Part shown: positions 14,364 to 23,454 of the stretch, in pieces
Layout of the letters: every line of letters starts with the position of its first letter
How positions within the stretch are numbered: position 1 is the stretch's first letter
Assembly (NCBI RefSeq): GCF_014202275.1
Contig: NZ_JACHGF010000001.1
Span: forward strand, 744,001-808,000
From: Rhabdobacter roseus
GTDB taxonomy: Bacteria; Bacteroidota; Bacteroidia; Cytophagales; Spirosomataceae
DNA: 64,000 nt
Reading direction: 5' to 3'
The notes under the pieces: model-generated
Database searches by the model: none
Told to the model about the DNA's origin: nothing
The model's input: only the letters and a program-made list of their open reading frames with translations
Position numbers and translations under genes: made by a program

Positions 14364-16835
14364 ATGTTAAATCGCTACCTACTGGGGGCTCTGGCGTTGT
14401 TGTATACGACCTGCTCGCTGGCTCAAGTACCCACCATCGAAACCTTCACGAACGAAATGGAGAAGCAGGAGGGCTTTATGCCCTTCTATTGGGACGTCCG
14501 AAAGGGGAAAATTTGGCTGGAAATAAATCAGTTTGACACCGAACTGCTGTACTACGCTACCCTGGCGCAAGGCGTGGGTTCCAACGACATTGGCCTGGAC
14601 CGGGGTAGGCTGGGAGGCGAGCACGTGGTGACGTTTCGGCGGAGCGGCCCCAAGGTACTTATGGTGGAGCCCAACTACCGCTACCGCGCGCTCAGCAACG
14701 ACCCGGTGGAACGAAAGGCGGTGGAGGAGTCGTTTGCGCGGTCGGTGCACTGGGGCTTTGACGTAGTGGCGGCGTCCAACGGACGAGTACTGATAGACCT
14801 CACGCCTTTTCTGATGCAGGATGCCGTGGGGGCCATCCAGGCCCTAAGCCGAACGAAGCAAGGTACCTTCCGTTTGGACGCTTCGCGCTCGGCCATGTAC
14901 CTGGAGCGCACCAAAAATTTCCCGCAGAATACCGAGTTTGAAACCATGATCACCCTCGTTGGTGATAACCCCGGAGGGTACCTGCGGTCGGTGGTACCTA
15001 CACCCACCGCCGTGACAATGCACCAGCATCACTCCTTCGTACAACTCCCCGACGACGGTTACCAGCCCCGCGCCTTTGACCCCCGGGCGGGCCTGAATGG
15101 CACCGAGTTTTATGACTACGCCTCGCCCGTGGGTGAGCCCCTGGCCAAAAGGTACCTGGTGCGGCACCGCCTCCAGAAAAAAGACCCCACCGCAGCCGTG
15201 AGTGAAGCCGTGAAGCCCATTGTCTACTACATGGACCCCGGTGCGCCCGAGCCCATCCGGTCGGCGCTTATGGACGGCATTGCCTGGTGGAATCAGGCCT
15301 TCGAGGCGGCGGGCTACAAGGATGCTTTTCAGGTAAAACTCCTCCCGCCCGACGCCGACCCCATGGATATTCGCTACAACCTGGTGCAGTGGGTACACCG
15401 CTCTACGCGCGGCTGGTCGTACGGGGCCAGCATCCGCGACCCACGCACGGGCGAAATCCTGAAGGGAAAAGTGACACTGGGCTCTCTGCGCGTACGGCAG
15501 GACTTTCTGATTGCGCAGGGGCTGGTGGCGAAGTACGAAGAAGGCCAGCCCGTATCGGACGAAATGATGCAGCTCTCGCTGGCGCGCCTGCGGCAGCTGG
15601 CCGCTCACGAAGTAGGCCATACGTTGGGCCTGCCGCACAACTACATTGCCAGCACGCGCGACCGCGCCTCGGTGATGGATTACCCGCACCCGCACGTCGA
15701 CATCAGGAACGACAGTACCCTGGACCTGGCCAATGCCTACGCGACGGGGATCGGGGAATGGGACAAAATTGCGATCAACTACGCCTACCGGGAGTTTCCG
15801 GCAGGAGTGAATGAAAAAGATTCACTCAATAAAATCATTACCAACTACCTCCGGGCCGGGCAAAGCTTTCTGAGCGATCAGGACGCCCGCCCTACCGGAA
15901 GCGCCCACCCGCAGGCCCACCTTTGGGACGGCGGGGCTGATGCCGTAGATGAACTGGAACGCGTCATGAAAGTACGCCGCATCGCGCTGAATCAATTTGA
16001 CGAGAAAAAAATACCCGTCGGCATGCCCCTGGCTACGCTGCAGGAAGTACTGGTGCCCATGTACCTCTTCCACCGCTACCAGGTAGAGGCGGCCAGTAAA
16101 GTAGTGGGAGGAGCTAACTATTCGTACGCTCTGCGGGGCGATGGGCAGCTGGCCTACCAACCGGTGGAGGGCGGTGAGCAGCGGCGCGCCCTGCGGGCGC
16201 TGCTGGCTACGCTGCGGCCTGGGGAGCTGGTGCTGCCCCGCCCCGTGCTGGCGCTCATTCCGCCCCGTCCCTACGGTATTTCGGCGAATCCCCGGGAAGT
16301 ATTTCGGGGGCGTACGGGCCTTACCTTCGATCCGCTGTCGCCCGCCGAAGCGGCCACCGGCTTGGTATTGGCCCTGGTACTTGACCCCGAGCGGGCTAGC
16401 AGGCTGGAGGCCCAGCGGGCGGTAGATACTAGCCTGCCAGGCCTGGGCGAAGTACTGGACGCCCTGCTGGACGACACCTGGAAAAACAAGGTACCTACGC
16501 GCGAAAGCTACCAGGCGTCGGTTCGTCGGCAGACCGAACAGCTCCTGTTGCAACAGATGCTAAGCCTGGCGCAGGCGAGCGAAGCCTCAGCGGCGGCACG
16601 AGCTATGGTACTTTTTAAAATCAATGAGTTGAAAACCTGGATCGACCAGAAGCAATTTGGCGTAGATGAGCAGCACCGGGCGCACTACCAGTTTGCGCTG
16701 CGCCGCATCGAGCTCTTCGAAAAGGGACAGGCCGAAGGTGTAACTACCCTACAGGTAAACGACGCTCCCGACGGCGCACCCATCGATTCGGGGCAGGATT
16801 GGCTCGAGCCGGTATGTGGCTGGGAAGTACCCTGA
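14364..16835 (+). CDS. Secreted zinc-dependent metalloprotease (DUF5117/DUF4953 family)
   Basis: The 823-residue protein has a signal peptide (MLNRYLLGALALLYTTCSLA). The zinc site is HEVGHTLGLPHN at about residue 415, the extended metzincin motif HExxHxxGxxH, followed by the Met-turn VMDYPHPH. The N-terminal 200 residues match the DUF5117 region (GFMPFYWDVRKGKIWLEI), with the DUF4953 catalytic part after it and a C-terminal helical region ending in WLEPVCGWEVP. The family is secreted or periplasmic in Bacteroidetes and is presumed proteolytic; substrates are unknown. A stem-loop terminator follows. Confidence 0.88.
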   Translation: MLNRYLLGALALLYTTCSLAQVPTIETFTNEMEKQEGFMPFYWDVRKGKIWLEINQFDTELLYYATLAQGVGSNDIGLDRGRLGGEHVVTFRRSGPKVLMVEPNYRYRALSNDPVERKAVEESFARSVHWGFDVVAASNGRVLIDLTPFLMQDAVGAIQALSRTKQGTFRLDASRSAMYLERTKNFPQNTEFETMITLVGDNPGGYLRSVVPTPTAVTMHQHHSFVQLPDDGYQPRAFDPRAGLNGTEFYDYASPVGEPLAKRYLVRHRLQKKDPTAAVSEAVKPIVYYMDPGAPEPIRSALMDGIAWWNQAFEAAGYKDAFQVKLLPPDADPMDIRYNLVQWVHRSTRGWSYGASIRDPRTGEILKGKVTLGSLRVRQDFLIAQGLVAKYEEGQPVSDEMMQLSLARLRQLAAHEVGHTLGLPHNYIASTRDRASVMDYPHPHVDIRNDSTLDLANAYATGIGEWDKIAINYAYREFPAGVNEKDSLNKIITNYLRAGQSFLSDQDARPTGSAHPQAHLWDGGADAVDELERVMKVRRIALNQFDEKKIPVGMPLATLQEVLVPMYLFHRYQVEAASKVVGGANYSYALRGDGQLAYQPVEGGEQRRALRALLATLRPGELVLPRPVLALIPPRPYGISANPREVFRGRTGLTFDPLSPAEAATGLVLALVLDPERASRLEAQRAVDTSLPGLGEVLDALLDDTWKNKVPTRESYQASVRRQTEQLLLQQMLSLAQASEASAAARAMVLFKINELKTWIDQKQFGVDEQHRAHYQFALRRIELFEKGQAEGVTTLQVNDAPDGAPIDSGQDWLEPVCGWEVP

Positions 16836-16863
16836 AAGTACCTGCTTCTGTAACAAAACAGTA

Positions 16864-16900
16864 AAAAACCGTCGTAGCTGAGGTAGTTACGACGGTTTTT
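16864..16900. terminator. Stem-loop terminator between convergent genes
   Basis: Arms of 13 bases (16864-16876 and 16888-16900) with A-run before and T-run after, loop of 11. It serves the metalloprotease gene and overlaps the last codons of the convergent minus-strand gene. Confidence 0.75.
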
Positions 16901-17612
16901 CCTTTAAACTCTCACAAAAACGGAGCAAACGTTTCAGGTCTTCTTCTTTATTAAAGCGCACCGGCTCCTGCTTCAGGTAGTTCTCAATGCTTTTTCGGTG
17001 CTTGGGGTAGGCACTCAAAAAACCTTTCCGGATGGCCGGCAGCGTACGGTAGTTAGGGTCCATCAGGAAGTAAGTGGCTTCTTTGGAAAAAACAATGTCT
17101 CCTTTCACGTCCAGCTTATAAATGGGGCCATTGCCCGTGGAGTAGCTCTGGTAGTTTTTAATGGAAGAGACTCCGCTAGACTGTCCGTAGGCCCCGATCT
17201 TATCTACCCCCGCTACCTTCAGAAACTGCTGAACTACGAGCTTCATACCGGGCTGGGTAGCGACCATCTTCAGATAGCCCTTTTTCAGATCGTAATAAAA
17301 GGTATCTCTACTGACCGTAATCCGCAGGAAGGTATATTCGTTGGCTAAGGATAACGTATCACCGCTTAGGTTTACAAATTGCATTTCCTTAGTCAGAAGA
17401 TTATAATTCAAGCGGGCCCGGAGGGAGCCGCCGTTACGGTAGTAAACGGTACTTTCCTGAAATCCCTCGTAGAGGTACTTGGAGGCCTCCTTGCTGAAGT
17501 TATCTTCTGTCTTCAGCCGGATCAAATCACTTTTCTGCGCCCTTACGTATCCGTAGCTCGTCAGGCACAGGATCAGCATCAGCACTACTATTTTCGTACG
17601 AGCGCCTTTCAT
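16887..17612 (-). CDS. Secreted protein of unknown function
   Basis: The 241-residue protein has a signal peptide (MKGARTKIVVLMLILCLTSY, cleavage near VRAQ). The mature part reads FSKEASKYLYEGFQESTVYY, RNGGSLRARLNYNLLTKEMQ and a C-terminal basic helix. This pattern (yL y-f.es.V.f..g....a.lNYN...eemqF) is familiar from uncharacterised Bacteroidetes envelope proteins. I do not recognise a named domain or catalytic residues. It is divergent from the SusC-like gene at 17874 and convergent with the metalloprotease; there is no functional hint. Confidence 0.65.
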   Translation of the reverse strand: MKGARTKIVVLMLILCLTSYGYVRAQKSDLIRLKTEDNFSKEASKYLYEGFQESTVYYRNGGSLRARLNYNLLTKEMQFVNLSGDTLSLANEYTFLRITVSRDTFYYDLKKGYLKMVATQPGMKLVVQQFLKVAGVDKIGAYGQSSGVSSIKNYQSYSTGNGPIYKLDVKGDIVFSKEATYFLMDPNYRTLPAIRKGFLSAYPKHRKSIENYLKQEPVRFNKEEDLKRLLRFCESLKEKPS

Positions 17613-17700
17613 GGGTAATTAATGGTCAAAGTGGGGGGTATTTTACCTTTTGTCCTACGGGTCAGAGCTAAGTCAAACTAAAAGCACGGCGGTGAGTAGA

Positions 17701-17752
17701 TTGTATTTAAACAATACAAATACCCTAAAAGCTCCTTATTAATTGTACAATT
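17701..17752. promoter_or_regulatory. Candidate operator: two TTGTA/TACAA inverted repeats upstream of the SusC gene
   Basis: TTGTAT (17701-17706) pairs with ATACAA (17714-17719) around 7 bases, and AATTGTACAATT (17741-17752) is a 12-base palindrome. Both share the TTGTA/TACAA halves and lie 122-173 bp before the SusC-like start. They could bind the PUL regulator, but this is conjecture. Confidence 0.35.
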
Positions 17753-17783
17753 CTCTTTGATGTAGTAGTGATGTAGTCTCTTT

Positions 17784-17816
17784 CTTGATTTTTGCTTGCT
17801 AGGGCCTTTAGATTTG
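17784..17816 (+). promoter_or_regulatory. Predicted Bacteroidetes-type promoter of the polysaccharide utilisation locus
   Basis: TAGATTTG at 17809-17816 fits the -7 consensus TAnnTTTG exactly. A weak -33 element CTTG (17784-17787) precedes it at 21 bp, within the usual 19-21 bp. The start codon at 17874 is 57 bp downstream. Confidence 0.5.
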
Positions 17817-17873
17817 CAGTCAATTTAATCTTACAATAATTCAACTAAGTTCATCAACTGCCAAGTTAAGCAC

Positions 17874-20800
17874 ATGAAAGGAACAATACAATCTCTCTGC
17901 CTGGTGCTTTGTCTCATGGGAGCCGTAGCCTATGGCCAGGGAATAAACGTGAGCGGGGTAGTAACCTCCGCCAGTGACGGCTCGCCGCTACCGGGAGCCA
18001 GCGTACTTATAAAAGGAACCACCCAAGGGGTCCCTACTGATGCCGACGGTAGATTTACACTTGAGGTACCTTCGGAAACTTCGGTGCTGGTCTTCTCGAT
18101 GATCGGCATGACGTCTCAGGAAATCACTGTAGGTACCCAAACGACCATCAACGTCAGCCTCGAAGACGACTCCCGTACCCTGGGAGAAGTCGTGGTGATC
18201 GGGTACGGTACGGCTACCAAGCGTGATCTCACGGGCTCCATCGTGACCATCAAGGGTAGCGAGCTGGCCGACAAGCCCAACGCCAACCCCATCAACGCGT
18301 TGCAGGGAAAGGTAGCGGGTCTGTCCGTAGTGACCTCTGGCCGGCCCGGCCAGGAGCCCGACATCCGGATTCGGGGTACCAACTCCATCAACGGCGTCCG
18401 GCCGCTCTACGTAGTGGATGGTATCCTGAACGACAACATCAACTTCGTTAACCCCGCCGACATTGAATCCGTAGAGGTACTTAAAGACCCTTCGTCGCTG
18501 GCGATCTTCGGGGTACGCGGGGCCAACGGGGTCATTGCCATCACCACCAAGAAAGCCAAAAGTGGTCAGCTACAGGTTAATTTCAACTCCACGGTAGGCT
18601 TCAAGCAGGTAGTAAACCGCATGAGCCTTACCAACGCCGACCAGTTCAAAGAGCTGTACAATGAGCAGTTGCAAAACCAGGGCGTTGCCCCCTATGACTA
18701 CACCATCTGGATGGGTAACACCGACTGGCAGGATCAGATTTTCCAGAACGGGCTCCTGAACTACAACAACGTCAGCATCACCGGTGCTACCGACAAGAAC
18801 CGCTTCTACATGGGTATTGGCTACATCAACGAAGAGGGGATCATCAAGCACGAGCAGTATAACAAGCTCACCCTGAATATCAACGACGAGCTGAGGGTAT
18901 CTAATAACCTGAAGTTCGGATTTACCTTCAACGGCTACCGTGCCGCGCTGCCCGTCAACAAGGGCGTGGGTGGTGCGATCCGGGCGGTACCTATTGCCCC
19001 CATTATGGATCAAGCCTCCGGCATGTACCACACCTTGCCGGATTTTCAGCGGGCGCAGGTGTACAACCCATTGGTCGACGTAGAGCTACAGAAATTTACG
19101 GCGATTGCGCGCGAGTACCGCGCTGTGGGAAGTATTTACGGAGAACTGAATTTCCTAAAAAACTTCACGTTCAGGGCCTCTCTGTTTGCTGATTACGGGT
19201 TTAATACCTCTCGCTCGTACCAGCCACTCGTGATGGTGTATAACCCCCAGATCGTAGGCGACTCCAAAGTAGATTCGTTGGTGCGGCAAACGTCCGTATC
19301 GCAGAACCAGAGCATTTATCCCAAGATTCAACAGGATTATCTCCTGACCTACGCCAAGCGCTTCGGCGATCATGACCTGACGGTACTGGGGGGAGTCACG
19401 ACCTACTTTAGGGGCTTTGAAGGTACCGGCTCGAGCATTCAGCAGGGTAGTAGCTTCCCGATTCCGAACAATCCGCGCTTTTGGTATACCGACAACGTAG
19501 GAGACGCCTCCACCCGGCTAGGGAGCGGATCGGCCTGGGAGTCGGCCACGCTCTCGTACCTGGGACGGGTACTTTACAACTACCAGGGCAAGTACCTCGT
19601 AAATGCTTCCTTCCGGCGCGATGGTAGCTCGGCCTTCCTGGGTTCGGGCCGCTGGCAGAACTTCGGTGCCGTGGGGCTGGGTTGGGTACTTAGCGAAGAG
19701 GATTTCTTCAAGGAGCAATCCATTTTTGATTTCTTCAAAGTAAAAGGCTCGTGGGGGGTACTTGGGAACCAAAATATCGATGATCGCTACCGCTATCCCG
19801 CTTATCCTACGCTCACGGCGGCCAACTCGGGTGTATTTGGCAATAACGTCGTAGCGGCCCTGCAAAATGAGTACATCGCCGACCCGAACCTGCACTGGGA
19901 AACCGTACACGCCATGGAAGGAGGCGTTGAATTCAATATGCTCAAGAATCGGCTGCAGGTAGAGGCCAACTACTACAACAAGCTCACCAAGGATATTTTG
20001 GTGATTGTGCCCGGCATTGCCGGTACGGCTCCGGGCCTCAGCAACCTCGGGGAGGTAAGCAACAACGGGATTGAGCTGTCGGCCACCTGGAATCAGGACG
20101 TAACCAACGATTTTTCCTATACCCTCAGTGGTAACCTCACTACGATGAACAACAAGGTCCGGAAGCTATCCACTACCGGCTACCAAATCATCAGCGGCGC
20201 TTCCCGCACCACCGAAGGCTATCCTATCGGGTACTTCTGGGGCTACGTAGCCGACGGTATTTACCAGTCGGAGGCGGAGATTGTACGCTCGCCGTCGAGC
20301 TCCATCGGGGAGGTATTTCCGGGGGATATCAAGTACCGGGACGTAAACGGCGACGGCTTCATTACCGAAGCCGACCGCACCCTCATCGGGAATCCTACCC
20401 CAGACCTCATGTATGGAGCTTCCGCTTCGGCCAGGTACAAAGGATTTGATCTGGGCGTGGAGCTGACGGGCGTGTACGGCAACGAAATCTTCCGCGACTG
20501 GAACCGAAGTACCTTTGCTCAGTTCAACTACCAGACCGAGCGCCTGGATCGGTGGAACGGTCCGGGTACCTCCAACTGGGAGCCCATCCTGAACACAAGC
20601 CGCCCTAACAACTACCAGATTTCTTCGTACTGGATCGAGGACGGTAGTTTCTTCCGGATTCGGAACGTGCAGCTGGGCTATAACTTCAGCCAGGAAGCCC
20701 TCAAGCGCCTGCGTATGAAGTCGCTCCGTTTGTTTGTGAACGCCCAGAACCTGGCCACTTTCACCAATAGCACGGGCTTTACGCCCGAAATCGGCGGCTC

Positions 20801-20879
20801 GGCTACTTCTTTTGGCGTCGACGGCGGTACCTATCCCGTACCCGCCATTTATACCTTCGGTGTTAACCTGAATTTCTAA
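17874..20879 (+). CDS. SusC/RagA-type TonB-dependent outer-membrane transporter
   Basis: The 1001-residue protein has a signal peptide (after AYGQ), a carboxypeptidase-regulatory-like domain (INVSGVVTSASDGSPLPGAS, about 23-100), a plug (about 110-220, with SIVTIKGSELADKPNANPIN and VDGILNDNINFVN) and a 22-stranded beta-barrel. The C-terminus TFGVNLNF is the outer-membrane insertion signature. SusC-type proteins import oligosaccharides across the outer membrane with TonB energy. Nothing resembles a signal-transduction N-terminal extension. The SusD partner starts 18 bp after the stop, and glucanases follow, so the likely substrate is beta-1,2-glucan oligosaccharide, inferred from the GH144 genes. 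Confidence 0.95.
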   Translation: MKGTIQSLCLVLCLMGAVAYGQGINVSGVVTSASDGSPLPGASVLIKGTTQGVPTDADGRFTLEVPSETSVLVFSMIGMTSQEITVGTQTTINVSLEDDSRTLGEVVVIGYGTATKRDLTGSIVTIKGSELADKPNANPINALQGKVAGLSVVTSGRPGQEPDIRIRGTNSINGVRPLYVVDGILNDNINFVNPADIESVEVLKDPSSLAIFGVRGANGVIAITTKKAKSGQLQVNFNSTVGFKQVVNRMSLTNADQFKELYNEQLQNQGVAPYDYTIWMGNTDWQDQIFQNGLLNYNNVSITGATDKNRFYMGIGYINEEGIIKHEQYNKLTLNINDELRVSNNLKFGFTFNGYRAALPVNKGVGGAIRAVPIAPIMDQASGMYHTLPDFQRAQVYNPLVDVELQKFTAIAREYRAVGSIYGELNFLKNFTFRASLFADYGFNTSRSYQPLVMVYNPQIVGDSKVDSLVRQTSVSQNQSIYPKIQQDYLLTYAKRFGDHDLTVLGGVTTYFRGFEGTGSSIQQGSSFPIPNNPRFWYTDNVGDASTRLGSGSAWESATLSYLGRVLYNYQGKYLVNASFRRDGSSAFLGSGRWQNFGAVGLGWVLSEEDFFKEQSIFDFFKVKGSWGVLGNQNIDDRYRYPAYPTLTAANSGVFGNNVVAALQNEYIADPNLHWETVHAMEGGVEFNMLKNRLQVEANYYNKLTKDILVIVPGIAGTAPGLSNLGEVSNNGIELSATWNQDVTNDFSYTLSGNLTTMNNKVRKLSTTGYQIISGASRTTEGYPIGYFWGYVADGIYQSEAEIVRSPSSSIGEVFPGDIKYRDVNGDGFITEADRTLIGNPTPDLMYGASASARYKGFDLGVELTGVYGNEIFRDWNRSTFAQFNYQTERLDRWNGPGTSNWEPILNTSRPNNYQISSYWIEDGSFFRIRNVQLGYNFSQEALKRLRMKSLRLFVNAQNLATFTNSTGFTPEIGGSATSFGVDGGTYPVPAIYTFGVNLNF

Positions 20880-20897
20880 AAAAGCATTTCTCTGATC

Positions 20898-22403
20898 ATG
20901 AAACATACATCTTATAAAGCGTGGGTCTTGGCCGTGACTTTCTCCGTTGCGATGCTGGCTACCAGTTGTAGCGACTTCCTGGACCGCGAACCGCTGGGAC
21001 GGTACATTGAGGAAGACATTCCGGCGGGTTCTTTCGAAAGCCAGGTATTTGGGGTATACGCCCGTATGAGAACCGGCGGCGTGTCGGGCTTGCCCTACAT
21101 TGCCGTGCACAACATCCGCTCCGACGACGCCGACAAGGGTAGTTCTACGACCGACGGGGCCGACGCTGAGCGCATCTTCGACGAATTCCAGTATACCCGG
21201 GATTTCTGGTTGATGAATAACTACTGGGCCGACCACTACTCGTTGATCATTGCTGCCAACGCCGTCATCACAGATATTGATTCCGTAGGCGTTTCGGATG
21301 CGGCCACGCTGGCCAACCGGGGCGAAGCCAAGTTCATGCGAGCCAACGCCTACTTCAACCTGGTACGTGCCTTTGGCGAAGTACCCAAGATTGATTTTAA
21401 AGTACTGGATGCCGCCCAGGCCAACGTCCCTAAAGCACCTGTAAGCGAGATTTTCGCGCTGATCGACGCCGATTTGCAGGACGCCGCGGCTACGCTACCC
21501 GTCATGTGGGCCGACGCCAAGTACACCGGACGGCTCACGCGTGGCGCGGCGCTGGCCCTTCAGACCAAAACTTACATGTGGCGTAGCAACTGGCAGGCCG
21601 CACTCAACTCCGCCAAAATGGTGATCGGGCTAGGTACCTACAGCCTGGTGAGCGACTACGGCAGTATCTTCCGCGAAACCGGCGAAAACAACGCCGAGTC
21701 GATTTTTGAAATCCAGGCGTACTATTCGCCCACGCTGACTACGCTGGGAGTACAATACGCACAGGTACAGGGCGTGCGGGGTTCGGGAGCGTGGGATTTG
21801 GGCTGGGGCTGGAATACCCCCAACCAGCGCCTCGCCAACGCTTTTGAAACTGGTGATCCGCGCAAGGACGCTACGCTGTTGTACTCGGGCCAGGTCAATA
21901 CGCCTTATAACGAAAACGTACCACCCGCTACAACGAGCATTCCGCGGCCGTATTGGAACAAAAAAGTGTATACCAACCCGAGCCTGCGCGCCGCTAACAA
22001 CAGTCGCTTTGGACAGTGGATGAACGTGCGGGTAATCCGCTACGCCGACGTACTGCTGTGGGCCGCCGAAGCCGCCAACGAGCTGGGAGGTACCCAAAAC
22101 ACCACCGACGCCCTGGCGTGGCTGGAGCAGGTCCGGGCGCGGGCTCGGGGGGCCAATACCACCATTTTGCCCCGGATCACGACCACCAGCCAGGCCGAGA
22201 TCCGCGAGGCGATCCGCCACGAGCGGCAGGTAGAGTTTGGCATGGAAAACGAGCGTTTCTTTGACCTGGTACGCTGGGGCATCGACGTGGAGGTGATGCA
22301 AGCCGCGGGCAAAACGTATCAGGCTCGGAACCGGTACCTGCCCATTCCGCAGCCCGAAATTGATCGGTCGGGTGGGGTACTGGTGCAGAACCCTGCGTAC
22401 TGA
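20898..22403 (+). CDS. SusD/RagB-type surface glycan-binding lipoprotein
   Basis: The 501-residue protein has a lipobox (MLATSC) and the SusD helical-repeat fold: the N-terminal SDFLDREPLGRYIEEDIPAG, FMRANAYFNLVRAFGEVPKI in the TPR-like part, and the C-terminal motif LEQVRARARG, RHERQVEFGMENERFFDLVR and RNRYLPIPQPEID. SusD proteins cap the SusC barrel and bind glycan outside the cell. It starts 18 bp after the SusC-like gene on the same strand, which is the standard operon pair. Ligand specificity cannot be read directly. Confidence 0.95.
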   Translation: MKHTSYKAWVLAVTFSVAMLATSCSDFLDREPLGRYIEEDIPAGSFESQVFGVYARMRTGGVSGLPYIAVHNIRSDDADKGSSTTDGADAERIFDEFQYTRDFWLMNNYWADHYSLIIAANAVITDIDSVGVSDAATLANRGEAKFMRANAYFNLVRAFGEVPKIDFKVLDAAQANVPKAPVSEIFALIDADLQDAAATLPVMWADAKYTGRLTRGAALALQTKTYMWRSNWQAALNSAKMVIGLGTYSLVSDYGSIFRETGENNAESIFEIQAYYSPTLTTLGVQYAQVQGVRGSGAWDLGWGWNTPNQRLANAFETGDPRKDATLLYSGQVNTPYNENVPPATTSIPRPYWNKKVYTNPSLRAANNSRFGQWMNVRVIRYADVLLWAAEAANELGGTQNTTDALAWLEQVRARARGANTTILPRITTTSQAEIREAIRHERQVEFGMENERFFDLVRWGIDVEVMQAAGKTYQARNRYLPIPQPEIDRSGGVLVQNPAY

Positions 22404-22455
22404 TAGCGCGTGAGTAATTATTAAGTGTAGAGTGATAAATTATCCCTGGTATAGT

Positions 22456-23301
22456 ATGAGAAAGTACAGTAATATATTTTTCAAAAGCGTACTCGTTTGC
22501 CTGGCCGTAGGTACCTTTTCCTGCCAAAACTTCGAGCGGCCCGAAATGATGCTCATCTCGGACGACGACCCCGCCCTCAGCGGACCCCTGCAACGCTTCT
22601 GGGCGTTTGAAGGGGTAGCCACGGACAGCATTCTGGGCTCCCGAGGTACCTCTTCGGGCAACGTTAGCTACGTCGATGGCGTACGGGGAAGGGCCTACAA
22701 AGGCTCTACCACGGGCCAGATCGAGTACGCCTCGGCGGGCAAACTGGCCACCATGGAGAGCTTCACGGTGGCTTTCTGGATGAACACCACCAAGCACACC
22801 GGCGGTGCGCAGGCGGTTTTCATGCTGCCCAATACGGAAGATTTCTGGGGCAATATGTTCATGCTGATCGAAGGAAATGACAGTGCTACCGACAGCTCCA
22901 TGATCGTTAAATTTCACTTTGGGGGCAACTGGGTAGAGTTTACAGGCAACGGTACCAATGCCAATGGCCTCAACCGCTGGCCCAACGCCTACGGCAGGTG
23001 GAAGCACGTGGCTTTCTCCTACGACGCCGCTACCTCTAAATTTGCGGCCTACGTAGATGGGCAAAAGCTCAACCTGGCGGCATCGGTTACCGATCGGGTG
23101 AGAAACAATGCGCCGCTGGGCGCGTTGAAGTTCAGCAATGCGTCGAAGTTTGTGATCGGAGGCTTCCAGCAACACATCGGTATCCGGCCTCCGGCTGATG
23201 CCTGGATGCTCCGCTACACGGGGATGCTGGACCAGTTCCGGATTTACACCCAGGCCCTGACGGATGCCGAGGTGAAAGACCTATTTGATACCAAGAAATA
23301 A
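22456..23301 (+). CDS. LamG-like jelly-roll lipoprotein
   Basis: The ATG at 22456 gives MRKYSNIFFKSVLVCLAVGT with lipobox FSC; an upstream in-frame start at 22432 adds only eight polar residues. Residues about 40-270 are a concanavalin-like (LamG/LamGL, glucanase-like fold) domain: FWAFEGVATDSILGSRGTSS, ESFTVAFWMNTTKHTGGAQA, WKHVAFSYDAATSKFAAYVD and GMLDQFRIYTQALTDAEVKD. No glycosidase catalytic motif is seen, so it probably binds glycan at the surface (a SusE/F-like position in the operon). It starts 53 bp after the SusD gene. Confidence 0.83.
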   Translation: MRKYSNIFFKSVLVCLAVGTFSCQNFERPEMMLISDDDPALSGPLQRFWAFEGVATDSILGSRGTSSGNVSYVDGVRGRAYKGSTTGQIEYASAGKLATMESFTVAFWMNTTKHTGGAQAVFMLPNTEDFWGNMFMLIEGNDSATDSSMIVKFHFGGNWVEFTGNGTNANGLNRWPNAYGRWKHVAFSYDAATSKFAAYVDGQKLNLAASVTDRVRNNAPLGALKFSNASKFVIGGFQQHIGIRPPADAWMLRYTGMLDQFRIYTQALTDAEVKDLFDTKK

Positions 23302-23454
23302 CAAATCAACGAATTAGCAGCGGCAGCGGGGTACTTGGGAGGTACGTTTCTCTGTACGGAGCGTCACGCTCGCTTCGGCGATCCGGTCCGTTCGCAGAGG
23401 TACTTTCCGGGGTACTTGGCTTCCGCTGTTCTTTTTAGTGACTGAACTGTGCGT